Position numbers and translations under genes: made by a program. From NCBI RefSeq assembly GCF_014202345.1, contig NZ_JACHGO010000002.1, positions 419,729 through 483,728 of the forward strand: a stretch of 64,000 nt of DNA, in the 5' to 3' direction. This stretch comes from Desulfovibrio intestinalis. GTDB taxonomy: Bacteria > Desulfobacterota > Desulfovibrionia > Desulfovibrionales > Desulfovibrionaceae. This document shows positions 8,701 to 17,924 of the stretch, in pieces. How positions within the stretch are numbered: position 1 is the stretch's first letter; every line of letters begins with the position of its first letter. Below the pieces are notes generated by a model. The model had not been told where the DNA came from, ran no database searches, and saw only the letters and a list, made by a program, of their open reading frames with translations.

Positions 8701-9582
8701 TTATTCCAGATTCTGGACCTGCTCGCGGCATTTTTCCAGTTCATTTTTAAAATCTACCACCAGGCGCGAAAGCTGCACATCCGGCAACTTGTTGCCGCAG
8801 GTGTTTATTTCTCTAAAGCATTCCTGAAGGGTGAAGTCCAGACGTCGCCCCGCGTCGCCACCAGACTGCAAAAGGTCGTGCAGGCGCTCAAGGTGCGTGG
8901 TCAGGCGCGTCAGCTCTTCGCTCACATCCAGGCGGTCGGCAAGAACGACTATTTCCTGCAAAAAACGGCCTTCTTCCAGTTCCTGGCCGTTCTGGGCCAG
9001 AGCCTCGCCAATGCGTTCGCGCATGATGTTAGCGCGTTCTTCCTTGATGGCCGGGGCGCGTTCTGCAATAAGCCCCGTCCATTCTTCCATGCGCAAAATG
9101 CGTGAGTGCATGTCGGTGCCAAGAGCGCGGCCTTCAGTCGCGCGGGCATCATTCCAGTCTTCCAGTGCCAGCGCCAGACCTTCTTCAAGGCTGGTGGTCA
9201 GCTCTTCATCCATTTCTTCGCCATTGTCGCCCCACAACGAAGATATTTGCAAGAGCGCGTTGTAGTCTGGCGTGAAATCTTCGCCTCGGGCCTGGGCAAG
9301 GGCGTACAGGCTGTCGAGCATGGCGTCTGCCTGGCTGGAATCAAACCGCATGGCGGGCGTGTCGCCGGGGGCATATTGCAGGATAAGGCTGATATCAACC
9401 CGCCCCCGCGCAGCAAAACGGCGAACGACTTTTTCCAGACGGGGTTCAAGGCTGCGCACGGCCAAAGGCAGGCGCCACTTGAGGTCAAGATGGCGGCTGT
9501 TGACGCTTTTGACCTCCCATTGCTGGATTATATGGGTATTTTCAACAAGGCAGCGGCCAAAGCCGGTCATGCTGCGGAGCAT
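8701..9582 (-). CDS. yicC: YicC-family endoribonuclease
   Basis: 293-residue protein with the family N terminus LRSMTGFGR and the C-terminal DUF1732-type region ending in RLVVDFKNELEKCREQVQNLE. YicC proteins act as endoribonucleases, implicated in small-RNA turnover in E. coli; that role comes from family knowledge. It is the first gene of the yicC-remA-gmk leftward run. It starts at a clear ATG, and the 3-bp gap to the next gene suggests one transcript. A hairpin at about 9646-9672 lies upstream of the start. Confidence 0.92.
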   Translation of the reverse strand: MLRSMTGFGRCLVENTHIIQQWEVKSVNSRHLDLKWRLPLAVRSLEPRLEKVVRRFAARGRVDISLILQYAPGDTPAMRFDSSQADAMLDSLYALAQARGEDFTPDYNALLQISSLWGDNGEEMDEELTTSLEEGLALALEDWNDARATEGRALGTDMHSRILRMEEWTGLIAERAPAIKEERANIMRERIGEALAQNGQELEEGRFLQEIVVLADRLDVSEELTRLTTHLERLHDLLQSGGDAGRRLDFTLQECFREINTCGNKLPDVQLSRLVVDFKNELEKCREQVQNLE

Positions 9583-9645
9583 AGGTTCCTTCCCGGTTAA
9601 GAGTATCTGAACAAGTGTAGAGCAAGCCCCTTACGAATGCAAGAA

Positions 9646-9673
9646 AGCCCTTGTCGCAAGGAGCGCAAGGGCT
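9646..9673. repeat. short hairpin upstream of yicC
   Basis: AGCCCTTG and CAAGGGCT arms enclose about 12 bases. There is no T-run on either side, so it is not an obvious terminator. It lies in the region that must hold the yicC promoter or 5' UTR. Confidence 0.35.
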
Positions 9674-9715
9674 GAAATCTTTGGGTAATCAGCTGGAGTT
9701 CCCTGCGTGGCTCCG

Positions 9716-9870
9716 CTAGGGGCTGTTTCTAAATTAATAATTTTGCGCCAAGGGCAAGGAAAAAGGCCTTTTTTACGGAAGAAGTGTACTCTCACGGTAC
9801 ATGACTGGAGTAAAAACGGCCTCTTGACGCAGACAGTTGGGCAAAAGAATTATTTAGAGACAGCCCCTAG
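9716..9870. mobile_element. 155-bp MITE-like element with CTAG at both ends
   Basis: The element begins CTAGGGGCTGTTTCTAAAT and ends with the near-exact reverse complement (ATTTAGAGACAGCCCCTAG), one mismatch in 19. The inverted symmetry continues inward to a centre near GTAC, with a TTTTTTAC/GTAAAAA pair inside, so the whole element can fold as one imperfect hairpin. It encodes no protein. CTAG at both borders suggests a 4-bp target duplication, as produced by some IS5-family transposases. No second copy is present in this window. Confidence 0.7.
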
Positions 9871-9999
9871 AGCATGGTAACTTCGAGAAAGTTTATGTGC
9901 TCTAACGCTGCACAAGAGTGCAGCGTGGATTCTGCCGAAAAAAGCAATTTTTGGCAGAACGGCAACTTTGAAATGCACTTCAAAGTTAATCTGCTCTAG
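9867..9999 (-). repeat. REP-like compound palindromic element, copy B
   Basis: The best-preserved copy, in reverse orientation, bounded by CTAGAGCA on the left and TGCTCTAG on the right. It contains the AACTTTGAA/TTCAAAGTT palindrome (9963-9987), the TTCTGCCGAAAA/TTTTGGCAGAA palindrome (about 9929-9960) and the GCTGCAC/GTGCAGC palindrome (about 9907-9924). Its left CTAG is shared with the adjoining 155-bp element. Its right CTAG supplies the stop codon of the fmdB-like gene. Confidence 0.7.
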
Positions 10000-10259
10000 G
10001 ACAGGCCGCCCGCTCCGCCAGACGAAGGGCAGCCGCCAGATGAAGGGCAGCCGCCTGCAGCGCAAGGAGGCTTGGTTTTGCTCATGGGGCGCACTGGCCC
10101 AGGCTTGAAGGGAAAAGCGCCTGTTTTGAGCGGGCTCGGCACGCTCATCTGCCGCTTGGTTCCAGCGCCGCACTTGGGGCAGGCCGGGGTTTCGTCTCCG
10201 AAGACCAGATCTTCAAATGTATTACCGCAACCAGTGCAGACAAAGTCGAACATGGGCAT
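9996..10259 (-). CDS. FmdB-like zinc-ribbon protein
   Basis: 87-residue protein with an N-terminal zinc ribbon: MPMFDFVCTGCGNTFEDLVFGDETPACPKCGAG has two CxxC pairs 17 residues apart, the pattern of the FmdB/CxxC_CXXC_SSSS family. The C-terminal half is low complexity, with two CPSSGG units and a PPCAAGG segment. FmdB proteins have been called regulators of formamidase in Methylophilus, but a general function is not established. The TAG stop lies in the terminal CTAG of repeat copy B, so the element's insertion may have set the C terminus. It diverges from the PfpI gene. Confidence 0.85.
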   Translation of the reverse strand: MPMFDFVCTGCGNTFEDLVFGDETPACPKCGAGTKRQMSVPSPLKTGAFPFKPGPVRPMSKTKPPCAAGGCPSSGGCPSSGGAGGLS

Positions 10260-10518
10260 GTTGAATCTCCTGAAATACTCAAATATACTTGATCTTATGC
10301 CAAAAACAGCAGGCTGTGCTCGTGGGAGCCGCCTTACCGTAATGGGTACAAAAAGTGTAGTCTGGCATCGGGCTATGGCCGTTTTAGGGCTTGCCCATAG
10401 GCTCTGCCTGCTTATATAAACATAAGTACGCTTAAAGCAAGGGTGGCATCATGCCGCTCTTGCAGGCAAAAACGGGCTTTTGTCAGCATGGTTTGACCTG
10501 AGCCGCAGGAGAAAAAAT

Positions 10519-11100
10519 ATGAAAAAAATTCTGGTATTGGCCGGTGACTACGTTGAAGATTACGAAGTGATGGTACCTTTTCAGATGCTTCTTATGCTGG
10601 GCTACGCAGTGGATGCCGTGTGCCCGGGTAAAAAACCTGGCGACGTAGTACGCACCGCCATACATGATTTTGAAGGCGACCAGACATACTCCGAAAAGCG
10701 CGGCCATAATTTTTCCATTAACTGCGACTTTGACAAGGTGAACACCGCCGACTATGTGGGGCTGGTCATTCCCGGCGGCCGGGCTCCAGAATATTTGCGG
10801 CTGAATCCGCGCATTCTTGAAATCGTGCGCGAGTTTGATGCGGCCCAAAAGCCTATTGCCGCAGTTTGCCACGGCCCGCAAATACTGGTGTCAGCTGGCG
10901 TGTTGAAAAACCGCACCTGCACGGCCTATCCTGCTGTGAAGCCCGACGTGGTGGACGCTGGGGCCAAGTGGGGAGAGTTTAACGAAACCCTCACCAACGC
11001 AGTGGTGGACGGCCATATTGTCACTGCCCCGGCATGGCCGGCCCATCCCGCCTGGATTGCGGCTTTTGCCAAGTTGCTTGGCGCAAAAATAAGCATTTAA
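10519..11100 (+). CDS. DJ-1/PfpI family protein
   Basis: 193-residue cytoplasmic protein of the class I glutamine-amidotransferase-like superfamily (PfpI protease, YhbO, DJ-1 deglycase). The start at [10 protein letters not shown] was preferred over the upstream ATG at 10480 because CAGGAG lies about 8 bases before it. The nucleophile elbow AVCHGPQ (Cys near residue 116) and an early Glu in YVEDYE are present. The insertion [29 protein letters not shown] resembles the PfpI branch used in stress response. Activity (peptidase versus deglycase) cannot be decided from sequence. A strong terminator follows. Confidence 0.88.
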   Translation: MKKILVLAGDYVEDYEVMVPFQMLLMLGYAVDAVCPGKKPGDVVRTAIHDFEGDQTYSEKRGHNFSINCDFDKVNTADYVGLVIPGGRAPEYLRLNPRILEIVREFDAAQKPIAAVCHGPQILVSAGVLKNRTCTAYPAVKPDVVDAGAKWGEFNETLTNAVVDGHIVTAPAWPAHPAWIAAFAKLLGAKISI

Positions 11101-11156
11101 CGGCTCAATATTGGTTTGCCGGATTTATTCGATCAATATTACGTAACTTGAATAAA

Positions 11157-11192
11157 TGCCCCGTGAAAAAACACGGGGCATTTATTATTTTT
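11157..11192 (+). terminator. rho-independent terminator after the PfpI gene
   Basis: TGCCCCGTG and CACGGGGCA form a 9-bp stem closed by AAAAAA, followed by TTTATTATTTTT. It ends the monocistronic PfpI transcript. Confidence 0.9.
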
Positions 11193-11586
11193 GCCCGCTT
11201 GTGGCAGCATTGGGTAAGAGAAACAGACCGTCAGAAGTTGTTAGATTTTTGGATCGGTTTGCCAAACTGGGCATAAAACTTGACAAATATTCCGCAGATG
11301 TTACTTTCTTATGAGAATTGATAATTCTTTTTGATTATAGAATTGATTCGTTTTCTTGCCTCATGGATTGCTGTGCTGCCCCCTTTGCACAGTATATCTG
11401 GGGAGAACACATTATATTCATGTTTCTCCTCATACAGAGAACATTCTCTGTATCCTGCTAAAAATCACTCCATACCTGAAATATTCGGGCTGAACGATAG
11501 TGCTGACGTACCGTCAGGCATTATTGCAACCCGTTTCATCATTCCTATACAGTTTGATGAAACGAAACAGAAGTCTAGGAGCTTTT
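11193..11586 (+). promoter_or_regulatory. long leader of the adhesin gene with 10-bp hairpin
   Basis: About 390 bp without a gene. A TTGACA hexamer occurs at 11280-11285, but no convincing -10 at the right distance. At 11532-11564, CGTTTCATCA and TGATGAAACG form a perfect 10-bp stem with a 13-base loop, 13 bp before the AGGAG ribosome binding site. It could control access of ribosomes or mRNA stability. I did not recognise a known riboswitch. Confidence 0.4.
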
Positions 11587-14500
11587 ATGAGCACTTCCAT
11601 ACTCCGCCCTGCGGCTGGTCAGCACACCGCGCTAACTTCTGGTGAAAATTCCCAGATTACTTTGGGTTTTCCTGCCGACCAAGCAATATTGGAGCGCGCA
11701 GGCGATGCCCTTACCTTTCAGTTTGATGATGGCGCAAGTGTCAGCATCACTGATTTTTATACAGCGTACTCCAGTGAAAACGCCCCTGAATTTGAAGTGG
11801 ATGGTCAACTGATTTCCAGTGCGGAATTTTTTAAGGCTTTTGGTCCTGATCTTGCTCCGGCTGCTGGCCCATCGGCTGCGGAACGAAGCTCCCATTACGC
11901 CGAACACGGCACTGCTGAACTCTCTGGCGGCATTGACCACTTGGATGGCCTTGATATGAGTTTACAGGGATCGGCGGCACAAGGCAGCGATCTGGCCTTT
12001 GATTCTGCTCTTGCTGCGGCTGGCGGTTCCAGTTCTGGCGGCATCACTCCTCCTAGTCCTGGACCAGTGCCTCCTACCCCAGGGCCAGAGCCCTTGCCCC
12101 GTCCAGACGGCCCCTTTGTGCGTGCTGTGCTGTATAACCCAGGAAATACCAATGATCCTGTGACCACCAGTGTATTTTTTGCTGAGGACGGGCAGCCGCC
12201 AATGGCTATTCCTGCTGGCAGCCTGGATTTCACAGGGGCTACGCCCTGGGTGCAGTACGGAATTGCCATATCTTTGCCCGACGGCTGGCAAAACTCTTGG
12301 GTGGACGTAGCGTTTGACTACAGCACGGGACGTCTGGAATTTCGCCTGACAGCCGATGGCATTGCTGAAATGCAGCGCATGGGTGCTGATGGCAAGCCGC
12401 TTATAGATTTTATCCAGGTTACGGTGACTGACCGGTATACCGGCAATGAGTTTGACTACAATGTCGAGCTGGTCGCTACAGATAACCAGAATTTTAATTC
12501 CTCTGCTCACGACAGCCTCTATGGCGATCATGCCAATCTGGAAGGCATTGGTGAATTCCATCAGGGCAAGGGTGAAACTGGTGCATATTCAATTGTTTCT
12601 TCTGACAGGAATGATGAAATAATTCTGAATGACACGGTTATCGGCGGCAGCTCCATTCATGCCAGCGGTTCCGCCAATCCCCAACAGATGGCCGACGACT
12701 ATAACACCATTAAGTTGAATCAGGGTGTGTTGGCGTCTCAACCGGGCCAGACTACGCATATTACGTCATCTGACGGCACGCTCACAGTAGCTCAGGGCGT
12801 TGCAGCCACCGCGCAGGGTGGCGGCAACATTATTGATATGGGCAAAGGGGCAGTAAGTATTACCAATGCGGGAAACACCACCGCCGTTATGGCCGATGAG
12901 GGGCAAAACAGCATCAGCGGCCACGATATCTCCATCTCGGGCGCCAAAAACCTCGTAACCGCCTCAAATGGCGGCAGCAATACTATTCATGGCAAGGGCG
13001 GCAACGTTAATCTGACGACCACCCAAAGCGGAGGCTACGCCCTTCTGGCTGAAAGCGGCGGGCAGAACCATGTCATTGCTGAAGACGGCAGCCTGAAGGC
13101 AGAAACGTATGGTCTCGCCGGGGTTAAGGCCACAGGTGGCGGACAAAATACTCTTGAAGGCCGGGGCAACGCCACCATTACCGTTAACAGCTACAACGGC
13201 GAGGGTATGCTGGCTGACAACGGCACTAACACTGTCACTGCTGAAGACGGAAAAATAACCATACTCGGGCGTTCGGGGGCGGGTATTCGGGCCACGGACA
13301 ACAGCCTGAACAGTATTGCCGGCAAGGACATAGACATTACAGGCAATGGGGGAGCTGGCGCTATTGCCACGGGCAGCGGCGAAAATACTGTTGTTGGTAA
13401 TAATGGCGCTGTGAGCATAAAGGGAACAAGCGGCCTGTTGGCTGACGGCGGTGAAAACACCGTCAGCGTAAACAATGGCAGCATATCGGTTTACGGCAAT
13501 AGCAGCGGCACCAATGCCGGAGCCAGCGCCGTGAACGGCGGCAGCAATACCATTAATGCCACGGGCAGCACCACTGTCAGCGCTACGGGCTATCAATACG
13601 GCCTGTATGCAACTAACGGAAAAAATACCATCTCTGCTGAAGATGGCAAGGTTACTGTTTCAGGCAATTATGGAGCAGGTATGTCTGCCGGGGCTGATGG
13701 CGTCAACCGTGTGGACGGTTCTGATATTACTGTTACCAGCTATAGGAATGCTGTTGATTCCCTTGCTGGCGGCAAGAATTATATTGACGCAGGGCATGAC
13801 GGCAAGGTGAACATTCAGGGTAGCTCCTCTTATGGTGTTAATGCCGAAGGCGAAAATTCTCTTGTTGAGGTGAAGGGCGGTGCTGTGAGCGTTCAAGGCT
13901 CGTCAGGCGCAGTTCATGTGAAGGATAAGGGTACGGTCGATATAGAAGGTAATACCGTTGATCTTACATCTGTCAGTGGCAGAACCGTGGATAACTGGAC
14001 AAGCGGCACCATCAACGTGACGGCGGAGGACGAACTGAACGTTCGCTTGACTAATGCCAGCCAATCCAGTGCAGCTGTTATGACCTTGGGCGGCGTGACC
14101 ACGTTAAAAAGCGGTGGCGACATTAATATTAACGTTGATAAAGGCACATACCAGACTGCCGGCATCAACGCGTGGTCCAGAGGGACCAACGTTGTTGAAG
14201 CTGAAAATGATATTAACATCAAAGTGCATGCCGAGAAGGGTAGTGGCGTGAGTTATGGAGCTACCGGGATCGAAGTGGGCTGGACTCACGGAGGTGTTAA
14301 TAATGTCACGGCCAAGCATGGGGATATTAATGTTGATGTAGATTCCTCAGCCAGCTCCGCCATAGGCATCACAACCAGTGGATATGATGCGGCGGGCAGT
14401 GGTGTTGCCAACATTTCTGCCAAGGAGGGCGCTCTTAACGTCAACGTGGCCGGAACTGGCGCTGCCTATACTGTTAAGGGCATTGTTGCCAGTGGCTATG

Positions 14501-16128
14501 GAAAAAATAATATTGATGCGTCAGACATGAGCGTGAACGTGACGTTAGATGGTGGATACAGCTCAGATGGAACTATTAATGCTTCAGGAATAGAGGCATC
14601 GTACGATGGAAGATATAGTGGACAAAATATAATTAACGTCGCTGGAGACGTTGATATAACTGTGCGTGGAAATAGCAATACCAGCGGCGTGCTGGCTCAG
14701 GGCCGAAGCTCAACCATTGCTACAAATACCATAAATTCTGATAACTTCAGCCTTAACGTAACCAATACGGGAGAGATTGCAGGCAGCCGGGCAACAGGTG
14801 TGGAAAGTTCTGTTAGACCCAGTAGTAGTTCGGGTGGCGGGGACAACATCATCAATGTTGGGCATGATGCCACCATTGATGTTACCGCCCAGGGCCAGGC
14901 TGCTCTGGCGGCGGGGTTTTATTCCACAGGCAGCGGCAAGCAAATCCTTACCGCTGGCGGTGACGTGGATATGAATGTCACCTCCACGGCCGGAAAGGCA
15001 TATGGCGTTTTTGGCGGCGCAAGTATTACGGGCGACAGCGTCACAATGACCATCAAGGGCGATCTTTCTGCCATAGTTCTTGACGGCAAAGCCACGGTTA
15101 CGGGATCCACCATCAACCTGAACGCTGAAAGTGCCAACGGCACGGCCTATGGCATGTATAATGTCGGTGGCGGCACAAATACCGTGCAGTCTGGCAGCGA
15201 TCAGGCTTTGAACCTGGAAATCAATGCCGAATACGCTATGTACGCTACAGCCGGAAAGAACGTCATTCTCGGGCACAGCGTCAGCGGCGGCGAAGGTGAT
15301 GTTATTCGTCTTAACGGCGATATTTTCCGCAGCGGCAGCGGCAGTAACCAGATAACTACAGGTGCGGGCAACGACACCATCATTATCGATGGCGCAATCA
15401 GCGGGGCTGGCGCGCTGAATATTGACGGCGGCGCGGGAGCCGACACCCTGATCCTTCAGGCTGCGGATCTCAGCGAGTTTATCGCCCGATACGGCTCATG
15501 GCTCAACGGGTTGAACAGCTCCATACTCAAGGGTGTGGAGAAGATAGAATTCGGCGGCATAGACGACCTGAACGACCTCAGGCCGGGGCTGGACAGCTTC
15601 TTTGCCTACGTTGATGGTGTGCAGCCGCCTATCGAAGTTGTCATACATGAGTCTGACATTGCGCCTGCGGCCTTTGGCGATTTTGGCCTGGATGATGACG
15701 GGATTATGTTTGACGATCTGCACGACCGCCAAGATCAGGGACACGGAACCAGTCACGCAGAGAATGAAAATGAGCATGGATATGCTGCGCATGACGGTCT
15801 TGGACTTGGTCTTGTAGCTGACTTGGGTGCTCAAGAGCACGCAGCATCAGACGTCTCCGATCTGTCTAACTTGCCCGATGGTGGCGCGCTGGCAGGCTTG
15901 TCGGCAGCAGAAAGCAGCCTGGCAGGTGATCCGTATGCCCATGTGGGCCTTAGCAGTGGTGGGGAAAGCCTTGATAACCTGCTTCCTGATAAGGCGTCTC
16001 CGGCTCCGGCAGGGGGCGTAACAGAAAGCGCCAATATTGAAGCTGGGCCCATAAGCACGGTCGCAGACACCGCGCAGGAAATGATAGCTGTTGCGGCACG
16101 GCAGGTAGAATCCTTCCCGGGCGGCTAA
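11587..16128 (+). CDS. large repetitive RTX-type secreted adhesin (type I secretion)
   Basis: 1513-residue acidic, Gly/Asn/Asp-rich surface protein. Start MSTSILRPAAG at 11587 was chosen because AGGAG lies 5 bases upstream. There is no Sec signal peptide. Residues 1-150 form a non-repetitive head, followed by a Pro-rich linker (about 154-172) and a folded region to about 340. From roughly 360 to 1240 there are many degenerate units of about 25-35 residues with GGxNxI, GxVxVxG and AEDG motifs, the pattern of a right-handed beta helix. Near 1258-1288, GAGNDTIIIDG and GGAGADTLIL are RTX-like calcium-binding turns. The C-terminal 200 residues are acidic and would carry the secretion signal. No type I exporter gene lies in this window. 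Adhesion or biofilm is inferred. Confidence 0.8.
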   Translation: MSTSILRPAAGQHTALTSGENSQITLGFPADQAILERAGDALTFQFDDGASVSITDFYTAYSSENAPEFEVDGQLISSAEFFKAFGPDLAPAAGPSAAERSSHYAEHGTAELSGGIDHLDGLDMSLQGSAAQGSDLAFDSALAAAGGSSSGGITPPSPGPVPPTPGPEPLPRPDGPFVRAVLYNPGNTNDPVTTSVFFAEDGQPPMAIPAGSLDFTGATPWVQYGIAISLPDGWQNSWVDVAFDYSTGRLEFRLTADGIAEMQRMGADGKPLIDFIQVTVTDRYTGNEFDYNVELVATDNQNFNSSAHDSLYGDHANLEGIGEFHQGKGETGAYSIVSSDRNDEIILNDTVIGGSSIHASGSANPQQMADDYNTIKLNQGVLASQPGQTTHITSSDGTLTVAQGVAATAQGGGNIIDMGKGAVSITNAGNTTAVMADEGQNSISGHDISISGAKNLVTASNGGSNTIHGKGGNVNLTTTQSGGYALLAESGGQNHVIAEDGSLKAETYGLAGVKATGGGQNTLEGRGNATITVNSYNGEGMLADNGTNTVTAEDGKITILGRSGAGIRATDNSLNSIAGKDIDITGNGGAGAIATGSGENTVVGNNGAVSIKGTSGLLADGGENTVSVNNGSISVYGNSSGTNAGASAVNGGSNTINATGSTTVSATGYQYGLYATNGKNTISAEDGKVTVSGNYGAGMSAGADGVNRVDGSDITVTSYRNAVDSLAGGKNYIDAGHDGKVNIQGSSSYGVNAEGENSLVEVKGGAVSVQGSSGAVHVKDKGTVDIEGNTVDLTSVSGRTVDNWTSGTINVTAEDELNVRLTNASQSSAAVMTLGGVTTLKSGGDININVDKGTYQTAGINAWSRGTNVVEAENDINIKVHAEKGSGVSYGATGIEVGWTHGGVNNVTAKHGDINVDVDSSASSAIGITTSGYDAAGSGVANISAKEGALNVNVAGTGAAYTVKGIVASGYGKNNIDASDMSVNVTLDGGYSSDGTINASGIEASYDGRYSGQNIINVAGDVDITVRGNSNTSGVLAQGRSSTIATNTINSDNFSLNVTNTGEIAGSRATGVESSVRPSSSSGGGDNIINVGHDATIDVTAQGQAALAAGFYSTGSGKQILTAGGDVDMNVTSTAGKAYGVFGGASITGDSVTMTIKGDLSAIVLDGKATVTGSTINLNAESANGTAYGMYNVGGGTNTVQSGSDQALNLEINAEYAMYATAGKNVILGHSVSGGEGDVIRLNGDIFRSGSGSNQITTGAGNDTIIIDGAISGAGALNIDGGAGADTLILQAADLSEFIARYGSWLNGLNSSILKGVEKIEFGGIDDLNDLRPGLDSFFAYVDGVQPPIEVVIHESDIAPAAFGDFGLDDDGIMFDDLHDRQDQGHGTSHAENENEHGYAAHDGLGLGLVADLGAQEHAASDVSDLSNLPDGGALAGLSAAESSLAGDPYAHVGLSSGGESLDNLLPDKASPAPAGGVTESANIEAGPISTVADTAQEMIAVAARQVESFPGG

Positions 16129-16178
16129 ACGTTTCAAAGGTCACATGTTCTAACGGTTGAACCAGACAATTGAGATAC

Positions 16179-16207
16179 AAAAACTCCCCGCATTGCGGGG
16201 AGTTTTT
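16179..16207. terminator. bidirectional terminator between adhesin and mtaB
   Basis: AAAAACTCCCCGC and GCGGGGAGTTTTT form a symmetrical stem with A and T runs on either side. It can stop the adhesin transcript rightward and the convergent mtaB transcript leftward. Confidence 0.88.
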
Positions 16208-16347
16208 GTATAAATAGAAGACCGTTGACTTGCACTGGGGCATTTTTCAATGCAGCAGCATTCAGTTGCCAAAGAACTTGTTTCTGTTTTTGCAGTCTGT
16301 AGCAGAAAGTGCTTACCCGCGTTACTGGGCTTGGTTACAGTCTGCTC

Positions 16348-17865
16348 CTAGTCCTGCCCCTTGCGAACGGGCAGCTTTTCCACAAGCAAGCCCTTGTCGG
16401 TCACATCTACTGGGCGCACAGCCAACAGCCCGGCGTTGGCCTGCAAGGCCGGGGAGGGCAGCGAACTTTCATTTTCCGAATTTGGGCGATTGTTCATGAA
16501 GCAGGCCGCATAGTATTCGTTAACGCCCTTGATCTGTTTGACAGGGTGTTGTTGGGGAGTGTTGTGCCCCATACCCGAAACATCCGCAGCCAGCAGCATG
16601 TGGGGAAGCGACAGTTGCGCATCAAGAAAATCGCGTTGTTTCTGTGCAACTGCCTGGCGAATTCTGGCGGCACGTTCCAGCTTGAGCGGATTTGGCACCT
16701 GCTGGTCAAAACGTTCGGCAGCAGTGCCCGGGCGGCGCGAGTAGGGAAAAACATGCGCATAGCTCAAGGGAAGGCGTTCAATAAGCGCCAGCAGTTCCTG
16801 CACGTCATCCTCGGTTTCTCCAGGAAATCCGGCGATAATATCGGCGCCCAAGCCCATAACTGGCCAATGGGCGGCAAGTGACGTTACGGCTTTTTCCAGC
16901 ATGGCGGCGGTGTAATGCCCACGTCCCATACGTTTAAGTACGCTCTGGCTGCCGTGCTGCAATGAAATATGCAAATGCGGGCAAAGCAGGCTACAGCCAC
17001 GAATAATGTCCAGCCCGCGCTCATTGAGCTGCCCCGGCTCAAGAGAGCTGATACGAAAGCGTGCCTGACCGGCAAACTCTGGGGCCAGTGCCGCATCAAG
17101 CGTGCGCAGCAGATTCCAGAAGTCTCCCATGTGCTCATTGCCGCGACCGTACTGGCCGAGGTTGATGCCGGAAATCATGATCTCAACATGCCCGGCCTCA
17201 AGCAGGCGGCGGGCCTCAGCAATGATATCTTCTGCCGGGCGGCTGTGGGGCCGCCCCCGTGTCAGGGGCACGATACAGTAGGTGCACCGATGGGCACAGC
17301 CGTCTTGCACTTTGAGTACAGGGCGGGCGCGCTTGAAGGTAGAAATGGCAAATGGCGGGAATGCCTGCTGCTGAGCAGCCGCGCTGGCTTCGGGCGCAAC
17401 TGTGGAGGTTGATTTTTCAACCTCGGGAAGTTTTTCTTGAGTCTTTTTTACCGCAGTTTTTTCTGCCGACTGTTCCGAGTCTGGCGCCAGGTTGTGCAGC
17501 GCAAAAGAAGGGGTAACCCACGGCCCTTGCAGCAGGGTGTCCTTGTGCTCCTGCGCGACCAGCAGGTCAGGAGCCGCCCACGTCGCCCCAGGCCGGGGCT
17601 TGTAATCGGCAAACAGGCGTGCCGCGCAGCCCGTAAGAATAAGACGGGCTTTCGGCGCTTCGCGACGCAGACGAAAGACGGCATTGCGGGCGTCTCTTTC
17701 ACCCTTGGAGGTGATGGCGCAACTGTTGACGCAAATGACATCCGCTTCGGCAGGGCTGGAGCATTCCACACCGCCAAGCTTTTGCCACGCCTCGCGCAAA
17801 GATTGAGTTTCGTACTGATTGACCTTGCAGCCGAATGTAACCAAAAGAAATTTCCAGATAGACAT
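16348..17865 (-). CDS. mtaB: MtaB-type tRNA methylthiotransferase (radical SAM)
   Basis: 505-residue iron-sulfur enzyme of the MiaB/RimO/MtaB family. MtaB adds a methylthio group to N6-threonylcarbamoyladenosine-37 in tRNA. The N-terminal UPF0004 cysteines are in TFGCKVNQYET, CVNSCAIT and LTGCAA. The radical-SAM cluster is CAHRCTYC with PLTRGRP behind it, and the C-terminal part resembles the family. FGCKVNQYET favours MtaB over MiaB. A Thr/Lys/Ser-rich insert of about 50 residues sits between the two halves, making it longer than the usual 430-450. The start at 17865 (MSIWKFLLVTFGCK) fits the family; an ATG at 17940 would add 25 unrelated residues. Its promoter region is shared with the divergent peptidase gene. 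Confidence 0.88.
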   Translation of the reverse strand: MSIWKFLLVTFGCKVNQYETQSLREAWQKLGGVECSSPAEADVICVNSCAITSKGERDARNAVFRLRREAPKARLILTGCAARLFADYKPRPGATWAAPDLLVAQEHKDTLLQGPWVTPSFALHNLAPDSEQSAEKTAVKKTQEKLPEVEKSTSTVAPEASAAAQQQAFPPFAISTFKRARPVLKVQDGCAHRCTYCIVPLTRGRPHSRPAEDIIAEARRLLEAGHVEIMISGINLGQYGRGNEHMGDFWNLLRTLDAALAPEFAGQARFRISSLEPGQLNERGLDIIRGCSLLCPHLHISLQHGSQSVLKRMGRGHYTAAMLEKAVTSLAAHWPVMGLGADIIAGFPGETEDDVQELLALIERLPLSYAHVFPYSRRPGTAAERFDQQVPNPLKLERAARIRQAVAQKQRDFLDAQLSLPHMLLAADVSGMGHNTPQQHPVKQIKGVNEYYAACFMNNRPNSENESSLPSPALQANAGLLAVRPVDVTDKGLLVEKLPVRKGQD

Positions 17866-17924
17866 GGCGCTGATGTACGCAAAAGCGCTTGCCTTGACAA
17901 GCGGGGCGCGAGTAGGTTGCGGAT

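Noticed and set aside
16126..16160. Possible fragment of the REP-like element after the adhesin gene
   Set aside because: The match is limited to GTTTCAAAGGT and a TTCTAACGG; too short to call.
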